Notes: generated from the letters alone by a model not told the origin. DNA of 64,000 nt from Hermodice carunculata (GCA_964020975.1 OZ026628.1:51699036-51763035); one strand, 5' to 3'. Shown: positions 1 to 13,671, counted from the first letter of the stretch. Made by a program: numbers and translations.

Positions 1-2265
1 ATTGTTTGAAAGCAATTAAAAGGTATAATTTCTAAAGAGCAAACCCTGCAGTGTTTGCAGAAATTGGCCAAAAGGTACTAGAAAAGGGTTGCCTTAGTCG
101 ACATGCAGCTGAAAAAAAAATGGTGAGTCAATTGGAAAGAAAGTGCACTTGAGGAGTAAAAGAAAACAATAGGTTCAGCCCTTTGCTTGTGAACCACAAT
201 ATCCTGTTCTGATAAATCCAGAAGTTTTTCAGTGCCTCGAGAGAGGCATGATACATATCTTTTTGCACCTGTTCATAAATTTGCCAATAGTATTATTGTC
301 ATATGTAGACAGTTTTATTAAGGTTCTGACTGACAAGTTAAGCTGGTTGATAACCTGAAATTTTGGCATGTATGAAAAAGTAAATGAACTGTGAAATATC
401 ATTTTTCAACCAATATTAATTCACATCTTCATTCGGCGTGAAACGTTCTGACATTCCCCCATTAACCCAATGGGTACCATTTTTTTTGGCCAATTCATAG
501 TTTTTTTACTATGAGTGTACGTTTCATGCAAAGCTGTTAAAAGAAATAAATTTTGTGATAAACCTTTCTTAATTGGATATATTGATAACCTGTCATGTAT
601 CAAAATAAACACTGTCGAGAATGTATTCCCCAAATAAACCCTGATGATTAAGAATAAAGTGAAGCTATATCAATTCTTGTAGCCATAAGAATATATAAAA
701 CTAATATTGAATCTAAGTTTAAATTGTGTGACAAACATAAATGTAACATAGTAAATTACCTCCATATGAATAGTAAATATCCACCTTGTGCTGTAGTCAA
801 TTCACAACATTTTCAAGGTTGGAAGACTGGTTTAAAACCACCAAGTGCCACTTAAGGGTGACGGTTTGTCTCAAGTCAGGAGTAAAATTGTTTTCCTTGC
901 ATTGGTATTGTAAGATGAATGTTGTTGTTTTGGTAACTCTTGAATCTCTTTTCTGCCATTGTTGGGTTGAAATTTACGAATATGGGTAATGTTTTTCTTC
1001 AATATTTGACTCCTGTCATTTATGTATTTTATTCAAAAACGTGTGAGACAGGGATATTCGAAAATGAGATTAAAATGATAGTTCCTGAAGTTATTGGGTA
1101 CAATTTATTCACTTAATGCACGAGGCAAGATATTTTGAATAGTTAAGAGTTCCTGTCATCAAATCGATTTAAACTGCTGCTAACGTTTGTTGGTAGATGT
1201 CTCGAGCCAGAAGAGAGATGTGTCCTTCAATAATGCATTTTGCATTATTTCACTGATTTATAATAAAATCGTATGATTGAAGCTTTTTTTGCATTAATAG
1301 ATCTTGTTTACTTGGATGTGCGGCTTCTTTAAAATTATTAAAACTGCAATCTACATTTTTTTAATGACAGTCATTAACTCAGCATTGTCAATACAAGACC
1401 TTGTCCATTTTGTAATGTTCAAAGAATTACGTATTGCTTAATGGCTATTCAAGTCTTGCAGATCTGCCTGGTGATGTTCATGTTAATAGACTTGTCAACA
1501 TTTGTATGGTTTTACACTTGGACTAATCTTAAGCTAGATCTGTAGAACTAGAATAAGATGCGGAAAAAGTACAAAATGATCCTGTGGATAAACATCATAC
1601 AGTCAAGGAGACTCTCAGAGGTGCTACAGTCAAAGACTTGGTCATTGGAGACCATTGTGTTGTGGAATATGCACTAAAGCGGCCTGAACTGAAAGTAGCC
1701 AGCAATTGTAGACCTAATGGGGTACTTGAAATCAGATATCAAGTTGAAGATAGCTGAACCAGTTCTTGCCAATAAGATAGGGGCTTATGTCGTGGGTGAG
1801 CGTAAAGGCAGATGGGGATCATAGATACAGACACCTTTTAGCATGGATGATATATATTGGTATTACAAGTAATTAGTCACATTTCTTTGAATATTACCTG
1901 CAATACAGACACTTTAAAACAAGATGCGTTAGGCAGATATACTTCTTTAACTTCCCGGACTGGTTGTAAAAATATCTTGAATGAAACTTTTGTTTAACTG
2001 AGATTGCCAGTAGTTAGCAGTATTTCTCTTAGATCATCCTTAATAATTTGAATTGCAAAATAAAGCAATGAGCATTGCTCAGGCGGAATAAACGCAAAAG
2101 ATACGGGGCAAAATGTTTTTGCAGCTATATGTATTACACTAATTTTTAAAAAATTAAGACACGTGAACGAAATTACCCCCAAATCGGCTATACTTTAATT
2201 AAAGTCTAAAAATAGATATGGGCCAAAGTTGACCGAACCCATAGGTAACTTTGGCCCAACCTTTG
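1..2265. other. Non-coding flank, no recognised gene
   Basis: AT-rich sequence with only short random open frames. The one stretch that reads somewhat like an exon is about 1555-1757 on the plus strand: roughly 65 codons open, closing with TGA, with no ATG and no family I recognise. I see no RNA gene or transposon ends here. Confidence 0.5.
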
Positions 2266-2410
2266 ATTCAAAAAAAACAAAACAAACCAAAAATAAAAAA
2301 AAAAAAAACAAAAACAAAAAAAAACAAACACAAAAGACAAAAAACAAAGACAAAAAAAAAAAAAAAAAACCACACACACACAAAAAAAAAAAAAAGATTA
2401 AAAACAAATT
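2266..2410. repeat. A-rich simple repeat, (CAAAA)-like
   Basis: A nearly pure A tract broken by single C and occasional G, with a short CACACACA stretch near 2373. Long frames on both strands here (Lys/Asn-rich on plus, Phe-rich on minus) come from the base composition and are not genes. It may be the tail of a retroposed element, but no body is visible beside it. A T/G-rich mirror of the same composition lies at 43690-43800. Confidence 0.85.
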
Positions 2411-2758
2411 TTTTTCTGTATCTTATTTTGAAGCCCTTATTACTCGTAGTCCAAGAAAAAAAATGAAAAAAAAGAGCGTTTCTCATTGCTTATAAATACT
2501 ACAAAGAGTTACATGTAAAAAGTCGGCCACAGAAACCCGGTGTTATGGTTTCAAGACTTCACATGAAGATGCCATAGTCTACTAACTTGTGTTTAAGTTG
2601 AATGAAGGTATATACGGACAGGAAAAAAACATTTTCCAAATAATGACAGAAACGATTCAGACCGGCATTGACAAATGTGACAATATAGTGAAGACTGCTT
2701 GTATTATATAATACGAGTGTGCAGATGTCAAGAAACAGCCACATTGCTCAAATGGCTG

Positions 2759-5239
2759 TCAAAGTTGACCAGGTAATTTTTTAGGTATGGTTAAAATGCT
2801 ACAGATATATCTGTGAAACTTGGACGTCCTTACTGTTAAAACACATGGATTGACAAAAGGACCCAGCGGTAGGACAAAATAAATCGTCTGTGCCGAGAGA
2901 TTATCAATTCGTAGGGAAATATCGGCAATTGTTAGTACGAGCATAATTTCATATGATGAAATTGAAAATAAATTTATAAGCAATGCTCTACAAACTCGGC
3001 TATTTCGTTTGGCATTGGCAGACATCGAGGTATTTCGTTTCAAGAAAATGATGCAAATAATATGTCCAATAATACACCATATGCTTTTATAGATCAGGAA
3101 TGCTACATTTATATATAACAAGTCATTCCATTTGTTTCTAACCTGAATAACAGGAGAGCATGTAATATGTTTTGATATAGTCTGTGAGCGATGTTGATGG
3201 TGTTGGACAACAGAGGGAAAATTAACAGCAGGCAGCACTGTGAAGTAAAATATAGCAGATATCAAAATATTTTTAAATTTAAAGGACAAGACTTTAAATT
3301 CAAGGACAATATTAATAAAATAGTCCAACGTCAGTAAGGAAACTAAAAACATTGATCCACATACACAGATAATAATCAATAGGGATAATCCTTTACAAAA
3401 GAAGCTACTTTGCCACATGAGCTTCTGCACTGGAAAATGATTTCCAAATTGAGAATTCGCGACAAGCAAAATTTGCTAGATACAAAAGGTTTCCAAAATC
3501 CGTCAGCGTAAGAGAAATCCGATATATCCCTGAAGTAGTTAAGGTCGCGGCAGTTATACAAGATATTGTAATTGCATTCAGAAGCAGGCCGATTGCTATC
3601 ATAAGGTATAAATAAATGACACAACTGGTACAGAGGAGGGGCATACATATCTTTTGTGTAATGTTTTTTTTGGTACACCACTTGCTTAATACTTTTACAC
3701 AGCAGATGATAAGGTCGTCAGTATAAACATGATGCAGCGTCATCATATATTTAAAAAGGTTCTTATTAATGCGCAGGATATTGGTTCTGGTAATATTCAA
3801 AGTCTTCAAGCTGGTTAAACCATAGAACAAGCCTGTGTTACCATCTGAAAAAATATTGGAGGAAATGTCTAATATGTTCAGCTTATCAAGCTCTGCAAAT
3901 GAATAATCTGTTATTGAAGATATATAACATTGGGACAGAATAAGAGTTTGCAGGCTACGCAAATTAAAAAAATGGTGTGGACGGACCACAGCAATTTTAT
4001 TACCAGATAGGACTAATCCTCGCAATAAAACTAAACCATAAAAGGCATTGTGGAGAATGGATGTTATCCTGTTGTAAGCAAGCTTCAAATCCAGCAGTAA
4101 CGGGTATGAAATAAACGATTTACCATGCATTTTTTTCAACAAGTGGTAGCTTAAATCTAAATAAAGTAAACTTTTGAACCTATCTCTTGCCGTGATCCAC
4201 AGTTTGAGATTACTATGGGTAAAAGTAAGTGCTTTCATGTTCACCAATAAATTTTCCTGGATGAACCATGCAACTTGTGTGCAGTGCATAGCAACACCCA
4301 TACATGTACACAAATTACTGCAGGAGAAACGGACGCATACATCCTCATCATCCTTTGACATTTTGCAGTTGACTTCCCCATCACATATCTCTGAAAAGTG
4401 GAGACAAGTCTGTTCGTATTTACAGCCGAAGTGTTGGACACAAACAAGGCCGCCACAGCTATGTTCCTCATGTCCAGTAGGGCAGTCCCATTTATCATCA
4501 CAGATTATGCGTACTGGTATGCAATAAGAATTAGGACACTTATACATTCTCGGACAAGTGATTTTGTAACATGTCTCTAAGTGTTCTCCATTTGTGCAAT
4601 AGCGTAAGGTACAGTTGTTACAGTACAATTCTTCTTGGTTGCAAGCCATTGTCCAGCCAGCATGCAGTTGCACAATGCTCTTCATCACTCCCCCCCCCCC
4701 CCATCGGCCATATCATGGCAGTCGATCACACCATCACAAACGTGGTGACCCAAGATACAACTGCCATTGTTACATTTATGCATATTCATAACACACTGGG
4801 TTGGTAATAAACTATGTGTAGTCTCACAGAGAACACCATTTACAGCTTCAGCATGATATCTAAATAAGAGTTTTATTGGAAATTGATAACGATTCCTCAA
4901 AACTTGATATTCCCATATTCTGAATTCCTCTTTGAAAAAGAGCCTGCTTTGAAAAATTTCAGGTGTGACACTAGCATTCGTGATATGCCGGTTATTTTTT
5001 ACAACTACAGCAACAGGGTGTGGAACATTTAACCGACTCCAGTAGATTGCTTGATGAATTAAGTTTACGCTCCATATATCATCTGTAGACATAACTCTCT
5101 TCACTTCTTCATCAATGAATATGGGGAATGTGTAAATATTAGGCAGAAGCAACCTTTTAAGTTCATATTCTGCTAATTTTGCCAAGAATATTTGTATATG
5201 TGTCGAAAGGTTTGCAACATTCCATAAGCATTTGTACAT
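2759..5239 (-). pseudogene. GRL101-like receptor: LDLa modules, LRRs and 7TM (broken)
   Basis: Membrane receptor of the LDLa-LRR-rhodopsin type, the class founded by the snail receptor GRL101. Read on the minus strand, the frame from 5239 ends in one LDLa module (Cys-rich, CNNGSCILGHHVCDG then DC). The frame from 4688 holds two more LDLa modules (about residues 40-118), then leucine-rich repeats (about 150-330, with units such as LQTLILSQCYISSI), then the first transmembrane helices from about residue 350. The frame from 3469 carries the remaining helices, including SLLTLDYF where the family has an LDRF-type motif, and PFVNPC in place of NPxxY in helix 7. At least two frame changes split it. 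One coincides with a run of 13 C at 4690-4702, so replication slippage or an assembly error is possible there. The other lies in the 3405-3469 overlap. No introns are evident across 2.5 kb. I call it a pseudogene, but a single-exon gene with sequencing indels is an alternative. Confidence 0.7.
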
Positions 5240-7577
5240 ATCATGTTTGCTGCTCGAAAGGCTAAGTTTTCCTTAGTTAGAAACAAATGAATGCACGTAG
5301 AGCCAACGCCCGACCAAAATACACGACAGAAAGGTTCAACAGTAGGTGTATTTTTGTATGCCTGATGGACATAGTGTTTGTTGCGTTCACAAGCAAACAG
5401 GGTGTGCTCTCTTGATGTGTAACAATTAATCTTCACCCATTGTGTCCTGCCATGCATATTGACCACATGTAATGCTCCAAAGCGAGTGTAGAGGTCGCTG
5501 TTATATTTCAAAAGGCTGTGATAATAGTTTTAGTACAAATTATTTAATTCAGACATTAACATTTTGTTTGCGTGCAAAAGCTTATGTATATTCTCAAATG
5601 TATTCACACCCAATGTCATTAATCTACACATCTACACACACAGATATATATATATATATATATATATATCAGTTAGAATAACTTTTAAAATACAAGGTAT
5701 TAAAATATTTCGTATGCTGTATTGTGCGTCAGATAGATTACCAGACAATTGGAGAATGCAAGCCATAAAAACGAATCTTCGCGTGTGGAACTCATTAGCC
5801 ACATGATACGCGAATGTTTTCTACAAACGACATCGCGAAAGTGAAATCATTATTAACAGTCAGAGAACACATGACGCAGAGAACAAATAATACACTGGGT
5901 CTGAATACATAATTTGTGGTAACCAGCCACAAACCTCAGTCAGGCTTCTTGGCTAGAGTAAGTATAGTGCTGTGTTACATTCTGTGTACTCACGGAAGAC
6001 GTGGTGATACCAATATATACAAGATCGGCTTGGAGAATAATGGTCATAAAATCATCCCATAATTGTACCCTACATGGTCTCAATAATAATGAAGGAGTCT
6101 CTCTGTCTTTGAGAACCATCAAATGTGATTTTTGTACCACACAAGTAGTTTGTGCATCCATCTAACTGCCATAACCCGTCGACATAGGGAAAAGTATAGA
6201 ACTACTCACCCTGTCGAAATTACTGATGTGTTCTGTCATTCTGCTTTTGTACCAAAATGACAAGACAGATGCTCTTTGTGAATGCCTGACTAAAAATGAC
6301 CCGGTTGGAATTACAATTGTGACATTAATTGTGTGTGTTCTATTTATTTCAAGCTGTGATGGGTTATGGTTGATGACCTCTATCATAAATTGTGGGATAT
6401 GTATTGCGTCATAAATGTTATTGTACAAGCCAATCTCAAATTCCCAAAAGAACTTTGTGGATTGCTTTATGACCCATTGCCACATGCACAGAAATTTACG
6501 TATATCAACTTCCCAATTCTTACTGGTATGTGACGCATACATATCAGAAAAGCGTCCCAAACGTAAACGTCTGTTCGGTTTGTCTAAAAAAGAACGCACT
6601 CCATACGGCATAACATGTTTCATATAAGAATTCTGAAACTCCAGCGTCGTCCATATTTTCAATTTGTATTGAAAATCATAAGTGGCATTGTATGCTTGGA
6701 CGTAAAGTAAAATCGGTACCTTTTGATGAAAAAACCAGTCTGAAAAGTACAAGTAAATAAAGTAATCATGGAGTACCATCATACGAAAGTATGAAACAAA
6801 AGGTTGTATAAATAACTGTAGACAACGTAAATTTATTGGCACATCCTGTAAGAAGTGATTTCTTCTTGTTGCATTATATGAAAAGCACTGGATCTGGTAT
6901 TGTACAGTCACAACAAATATTTCAGATAGCATGCTACATTTTTGCTCCTTTTCTATCATTATTCTCACTGATGTTCTGAAAACCATGATATCCTTATCTA
7001 GATAAAATTCCTTGTGAGACCGATCATGTGTGGAGTGCAACTCAGGAAAAAAATACTGTGGCAGTTCAGTGTCACACCGGATTCATTGAATATTTTGTTT
7101 GCAATAGAAGATGGAAAACCTTGATAATTTTGTGGAAATTGTCACTTATATAAAACAAACACGGGAAACGGAACGGCTCTGTAGATACTGATGCTTTTCT
7201 ATAAAAATGAAACATTTCATTTTTAATCGTTTAAACATATAATGTGGCCACCGCCCCCGTGATAATTCCTTCCGTTGGTTAGTAGTGGAATCACATAGGG
7301 AGGCATGCCTACTGCTACATGGGTGTGGTATTCCTTTACAGTTAGTTAACTGGACAGATAGGGCCAAGGCTAAATGTTCGCCTGGAGATGTATTATAAAA
7401 TAACATTGTCAAGTACGATTCAGAACTAACAATCAAAATATTTTCAGTAGCATTTGATTCTGTGGCATCGCAAAACATACAACAAAAAGGACCATGTTTT
7501 CTAATTGAATCTTTATGAGGCAATCTATTAGAATCTTCGTATGCAACAAATCCACCATATGTACAGTCGAAATCCAT
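5173..7577 (-). pseudogene. Upstream extracellular part of the GRL101-like receptor relic
   Basis: A chain of minus-strand frames (7577-7146, 7040-6162, 6161-5940, 5511-5173) lies directly upstream of the LDLa-LRR-7TM piece in the same orientation. The first looks CUB-like: it begins near DCTYGGFVAYED, has GPFC, then a serine-rich strand before YLTMLFYN, and closes with LTNCKG. The frames 7040-6162 and 6161-5940 are the same frame separated by one stop (TAG on the minus strand). An (AT)13 microsatellite at 5644-5669 sits between pieces. Mollusc receptors of this class often carry Cys-rich and CUB-like ectodomains, so I read the block as the same gene's ectodomain. Membership rests on order, strand and weak domain likeness. 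The extent is uncertain and it is clearly interrupted several times. Confidence 0.4.
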
Positions 7578-7693
7578 ATTTCTTAAATCATTAATTCCCT
7601 ACAAGGAGCCAGTGTATGACAAATTAAATACTACAATTTTGATTTGCTGATTTTTTGGCGATATGAAACGTGAGAATAGTGTTTGCATTCCCA

Positions 7694-9153
7694 TCAAAAA
7701 AAAAAAATGAATCTGATAACGAAATACCAGATTTTAAAAAATATAGGGAAATTGTAATTATAATCAGAGAAATGTGTAGTTTGTGTTGGCAAAATAACCA
7801 CTACCCCATGTCTGATATGGAAACAAAATCTTATGTCAATTTTATGCATACTATAATAGTGAAGCACATGCATAAAATACGTTCTCTTAGGTTTCGCTTT
7901 CATAGTCACCATGTCCAAAGAAGTGGCCCTATTTATGGATGCATGTGCCTCGTTGCACGCTGAATAGAATGCTGTATAAATCCAGTCAGTCAAATGAATG
8001 GACAGGCTTAATCCACCTGTTGTTTTTATATTAAATCTTGCGCTAAAGTTGCGAATTCGGTATTTGTATTTCCCTGCATTCTCAATGGATCTCTTGTATT
8101 CTACAATGGACTGCATGCTTCTTGTACAAGCCACTAAAGTATGAGAAAAGCAGCGGTAGTGAAATTTGATTTCGCCAATTACAAAACCGCGATAAGGGTG
8201 TACAACACTGACCAAAACACAGTCACCAACAGATATGAAGACAGCATTTTTTACCCGACCACAAGTGCGATATAAAGATATGCTGTTCACCACCAATATG
8301 TAAATATAATGTTCTATGCAATCTAGGTCATAAAGTTCTAGGTTGATGGAAACAAACGTCACCTGTATTCTCCATTGCACGGGGGCAACGAGTTGCCAAG
8401 TCATTTGTTGACATGTTAAAGCGGTTTTGTTTATGCCTATAGAGACCACATAACATAAGTACATCAAACTGTCACTCAGCTTGCATCTATCAGTACTTGG
8501 TTTTGTTTTATATCTTTCGATTCGTGTATATCTATGCACCGTTTCCATGTGTGATGATATAGCATGAATAATGCACGAAGAGATATGGTAATGATATCAA
8601 GGGAGAAAGTCGATATGCGTTTGTAGACATACATATGCATGAATGTTTTTGTCGATAGAAGGTGTTGATGGTTTCTTACAAGTTCGTGTTTCATGATAAT
8701 GACCATTCCGTACCAAGCCGTGGAAGAAATAATGCAAAGGTGGTTGGTTTTCGATACAAATTTTACTTGTGAGACATATGTGCATGTACAGAAACTAACA
8801 GTTCGGACCCTCATACTTTCACATTGATGATCAAAAAAACAGGTTGCCCCTTTATGTACACAGTAAGGACAAGCACATGGATGACAAATATTTCTTCTCC
8901 ACAGTAAAGTATGGGCATCATTTTTAATGTAGGCATGTAATGTTATGTAGCCTCTTAGATGTTTTGCAACACGGTAATCTATGACCACAATCTCTCGTTT
9001 TACATTTTTCTTTTTGGATTCTATCACAAACGTGCCTAATGGACAGTTCACTCTTGAGTACTTGGCAGTTATCAGCCCAATTCTATCCAGATTTTTATCC
9101 ACATATTTTAGTGGGGCAAAGATAAGATGTTCACTTTGCCACAAAAGAACCAA
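7694..9153 (-). pseudogene. CUB-like, Cys-rich ectodomain fragments, possibly 5' part of same relic
   Basis: Two overlapping minus-strand frames, 9153-8476 (225 codons) and 8548-7694 (284 codons). The upstream one has a Cys-rich stretch (NICHPCACPYCVHKGATC and following cysteines). The downstream one has a CUB-like run (WQLVAPVQWRIQVTFVSINL ... LYDLDC ... HYRC). They lie head to tail with the CUB-like frame at 7577-7146 and with the receptor further down, and similar domain grammar repeats. I infer one long, mostly intronless minus-strand coding region of about 6.4 kb broken into frames. An independent Cys-rich secreted-protein relic is also possible. No signal peptide or start was identified with confidence. 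Confidence 0.35.
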
Positions 9154-9299
9154 TCCATATCCAATAAAAGTGTTAGCTTCTTTGAGACACGGATGTCACA
9201 GAGTATGATATTGCACAAATGTAAGGAGAGCTTTCCACAAATACATGATTGCTGACGTTTGCATGCACTTTTATCTGTGTACTGTTGCACCCATTACCT

Positions 9300-12200
9300 C
9301 AATGGTTTCTCTCTTAAAACACTACAATTAATAATCATAGCTGAAACATTCTTTTCCCAATCATTTGTTTTGCTAGGTTTGTAGGGGTTTTCATACACTT
9401 TGGAAGAACACTTCACAACAACCTTTGTATTCTTGTGTTTTGGACTTTGAAGGGACGCTAAATGTTTGGCCATCTAATCTATTTGCCATATCGGTGAGCA
9501 ATATTGTAGTGTGAGACCATTACGTGTCAATATCACAGTCACAAATTAGTCCAAGTTGAAGCCGTCCGAATCTTGAAAAACGTGTGAACATGAAAATGTT
9601 AGGGAATATCCTGTAACAAATCAATTCGAGTGGGCATTAAACTGACATTAAAAGTTGAACTAACAAATCCAAACAGCACAGGATGGGTTGTAACTCAGAT
9701 CACATAACGATAAGACTGATGATTATGTTAAATGACTATTCTTGGACAAGACCTTCTGTCGCCCACTAGCATGCACACCAGACACAATTCAACCACGAAA
9801 CAAAGAACCCCAGAAATTGAGAAGCAAATTGTTATATTATGAAAAGCGAACCTCATTAGACCCTGCAGTAATGTACCAGCAGCCCTTGTGATGTTAGATA
9901 TAAGGAATAATGGTTGACACGTATTGGTGTTAGACTATACAAAATGAAATGAATATGTATTCTGATATACATATCCATACCAAACATAGCGGAATTATTT
10001 TCACATTTGGGTAATTATGATTGTGATACTGTGGTAGGCAAGAAAAACACATTTAGTAGAGAATTAATTGCAAGAAGCTTTCTAATACAATATTGTGCTC
10101 ATTTGTCATGTATTATTATTTGACTGGAATGTCATTCATTTTGGTTGCACGATTAGCCTTTCAGTATAAATGGTCACCATAGATGAAGTGTGAAATGGCA
10201 TTGAAGGCAATTTGTTGAATTCACTGGTGATATCTAAGAAATGAGGGTCGATTTTTCACGCTAGTGCGCCTCGCCCGATGCCAGCTCCAATCACCCGAGT
10301 CTTTATGCCATAACACACAAAAAGCGACTTTCATTGCTTATATTTACATTTCCTTCTTAATTTTTCTGCTCAATTACACGAAACTTAGAAAATTAGCACA
10401 TAGAATTAAGAGAAATGACCAAAAACTGGTTTGCCGTGCATGTTCAAGTGTTAAGTTCCGGAAACCCAGGTAGGCGTAGCTTACTGGAATGTGGGCGGGA
10501 CACACGTGTCATGGTTCCATAACACACAGGGCTAATGTGTTATGGTCTCATAACACACCAGGCTCTCTCTTAAACTTGCAATAACAAAAAGTCAGATTGA
10601 ATGTAAATATAAGAATTTATTCAAACTTATTTGGTGAACACATTAATCATATCTCAGAAAAGGGGCCTGATGGCATGCATTTAATAAATCTTGACGTTTT
10701 GAGTATCACACAACCTACTATCTTTGACCAGGTGTCAACATCAGGTGCATCCACATAATAAAACCTCCAATGACGACCATGATATACAATAATATAAGCG
10801 CCCCACATGTGAATTTGAGGTTAAAGCATCAACCTTGTGGTGTACAAACGTGGTGCACGCAGAAGACATAAGACCAGCCTACCTAGAACGCCCGAGGGAC
10901 AAAGTAAAATAAACGATTAAAGAAACCAAGCTTACATTTTGATTCCCACTTAAGCAACCAACCAGATTACAAACAGTTAGGGAGGCTAGCTTAGAAGTTC
11001 CTCGCAGTTCTTAAAAATGGGGACACAGAGGATGACCAAGACCTACATTTCCCATTTTACAGAACTGTGAAAGCTTGCAGCTCTGGTCTGGAGAAGGCAG
11101 TTCCCGCTCACGTCCTTTCAAATCGTGTATTCTTCATCCCTCTCTTACATCTACACAGGGACCCACTAAGCACACACAAGTACAATGGCCCAGTCTTGAG
11201 ACAATCCCTGATGATGTAAAATGCTCCAAAGAAACCACATTTTGGTTTGAATGGGCAAAGGGAGTTAATTTTTGAAATAATCTCTCACACATAAATAGGT
11301 CAACCAAAGGGAAGCTAATGGATTTAAGCATGTTATCGGGTATGACCCACATGATTATTGCTGTCTTCTTATGGAATTTGTGTGAGTCGTATTGGTATCA
11401 TGACTTAATACTCAGTAAGCACAAATTTAATGCATATGGGGCAGATTGGACACACACGGAACAAGAAGATTGTATGCGTTACTCAGAATATCAAATATAC
11501 AATGAAAACATTCTGGGGCAACTGTGACGTGATCAAGAGATTTTCATGTAACTTGACTCTATATTTACTTTATATACACTGATCACAAGCATTTCCCATT
11601 TACAACACACTTTTAAACAATATATTCTGCTAGTAAACAAAAAATAGGTGGTTAAACTACTTCTATTTTATATCATTTACAAAAAAGATACTGGTTTAAT
11701 CGGCTCTCAAATTTGATTTATTGTCCAGAATAATTACATTACAATGGAAATCAAAAAAAACATATATTTACATGTATTATATCACCAAAATATAAAAAAA
11801 TCATTGCACAAAGATCTAGCTGCACAGCATATGTCAGTTTGTTTTATAATTTTTTACCCTTTTTCCACAGTCACTTCACGGAATCTGTTGGCTCTGTCTC
11901 TTACTTATCAACCTTTACTTAGTCTCTACTCTTTTTCTTTTTGAATTCCGGAAAAAGCAACTTATTTATAACTTATTACTTACCATTTGGAGGATTTCGG
12001 CCCATATACCATTTCAGAGCTCAAAACTGCTTCATCATGTAAAGAATACCTTAGAACAATGAAAATAGATACAAGTGCAGATCACTGCAGTTTTATAGTA
12101 GGATTGTGTGGAACCTAGCAGCTCTGTTTTGTGTGATCCGGCTAATTGCATATATATATATATATATATATGAAGGAAAACGATACTGCTCAAAAAAGCA

Positions 12201-12539
12201 AGGCTAACTTAATGTGGCAAGTGATCTTTGCAAACAAACTGACTGGATTGGTTCATGAAATGCATACTAATACCAGTCAGCTACTGATGATTCAAAGGGC
12301 ATACAGGTTTTTGCTGACCACAAAAATCGACCTGAAGTTACCAGTCAAAAGATGTCAGCATATTTAATTTCGTTGATCGTCCAAAGGCAACCGTTTTGAT
12401 ATCTGCATCTTTTCATTGAATCCATGGACTGACTACAGTTACGCATTAACCAAAAAACTGAAACATGTACCAGGACATTCTTAACAGTCTATTAATTTGA
12501 CAGTTTACTAAACCCGAATTTTTGTGTAGAAGAATGTAC

Positions 12540-12544
<5 letters not shown>
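9300..12544. other. Intergenic, no recognised gene
   Basis: No coding signal I trust. The only structured spot is a short perfect hairpin at 10517-10545 (arms CCATAACACA and TGTGTTATGG, 9-nt loop), with further copies of CATAACACA at about 10308 and 10549. An (AT)n tract lies at about 12150-12170. The stretch 10980-11280 is GC-richer than its surroundings but has no recognisable product. Confidence 0.5.
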
Positions 12545-12621
<77 letters not shown>

Positions 12622-12636
12622 CATACACACACATAG

Positions 12637-12670
<34 letters not shown>

Positions 12671-12671
12671 T
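12545..12671. repeat. (TC)37 microsatellite followed by (TA)n
   Basis: Uninterrupted TC dinucleotide from 12545 to 12618, then a CA-rich bridge and an AT tract to about 12671. It creates long Leu/Ser (plus) and Arg/Glu (minus) frames that are not genes. Confidence 0.95.
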
Positions 12672-12779
12672 TATTTATTATGTATGTCGACATCAGTAGG
12701 GTAAAACAGAATTGTTTGTTCAGGATAAAATAAGAGTTGAAAACCTTCATTGTCCTTAGTGTTAAATAGAGGAGCCCTC

Positions 12780-12930
12780 TTCACAATTTTGATATTAAAA
12801 TTATTTTTAATCTTGATTTTATGTGTATCTATCAAATGATCAATGGATCGTTTGTGTAATTTACATATATCATTTCCTCTTATGTCTGATAGATATGTTT
12901 ATGCCAAGTTCATTTTTCAAAACATCAAAA

Positions 12931-12982
<52 letters not shown>

Positions 12983-13671
12983 GTTGCAGATGATCCCACA
13001 ATTGTTACCTGGGTTACCAATGTTCGTGTTATAGATCTTTTTAGTAGTTCTTTGGCTGCTTTAGAAAGTCTAGTTAGTTTTAAATTCACTGCATTGAAAA
13101 TATTAATTTGGAATTTTTAAGAATAAATTTTTCATATAAAAACCTGGTTTCCCATTAACTGTTATGTACATGACGTAAACATACACCATTTCACAAGAAC
13201 ATTGTGGGGATGTGTGCTCAGAATAAGCAAAGCTAAAATATTCATTGATTCTGGTCATATCACGGAAGCATCGTGCTTTAAGATCTCTGTGAAATTGATC
13301 AATGGCAGAAGAAAAAGCCTGAGGTAGCAAGGTCTGTTGTATCCACTTTCCTAAATTTTCTGTATATCCCAGATTTTCTGTGTTCTAACTTCTGTTTCTT
13401 CTTTGAATGTTGAATTCTTATGAAAACATATTTGACTGATATCAAGAATTTCAAAGTCCAAATTTCTAATATCACCGAAGCCTAAATTTCTCTCATTAAG
13501 TCCAAAGTGAAAAGCTGAATTTAATGTTTTGGTCCAAAAATCTTCCATTTGTAATAATTTTCTTGTGTTAACATTACTATCTTGGTCGAACAAATTTTGT
13601 TCTATGTAATCAATAATTTGTATCTGGCAATCCAAATGTGAATGTTTGTCAAAATGGAAATGGTTACACAA
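12780..13671 (-). mobile_element. Degraded retroelement-like fragment, copy 1
   Basis: Minus-strand frames at 13671-13351 and 13330-13103 keep protein-like texture. The first has MEDFWTKTLNSAFHFGLN, close to the R-E-x-F/Y-W-I-x-x-L-x-T-x-P-x-G-L-N signature I associate with the tail of GIY-YIG-type regions in Penelope-like and related retroelements of marine invertebrates. The second has AIDQFHRDLKARCFRDMTR and is clearly related to a minus-strand frame at 52823-52629. The DNA at 12780-12930 also matches 51790-51930 (shared stretch TATGTGTATCTATCAAAT). An (AT)n microsatellite at 12932-12980 has expanded inside. Family is tentative; the relationship between the two loci is seen directly. Confidence 0.45.

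Noticed and set aside
2195-2495. Overlapping 62-88 codon frames on both strands
   Set aside because: They are Lys/Asn- or Phe-rich products of an A-rich simple repeat.
10517-10545. Perfect 10-bp hairpin CCATAACACA/TGTGTTATGG as a terminator or MITE
   Set aside because: Too short, no flanking duplication and no gene beside it; likely local repeat of CATAACACA.
12508-12750. Frames rich in Leu/Ser and Arg/Glu at the TC repeat, and the like at 40681-41166
   Set aside because: Pure dinucleotide repeat translations.
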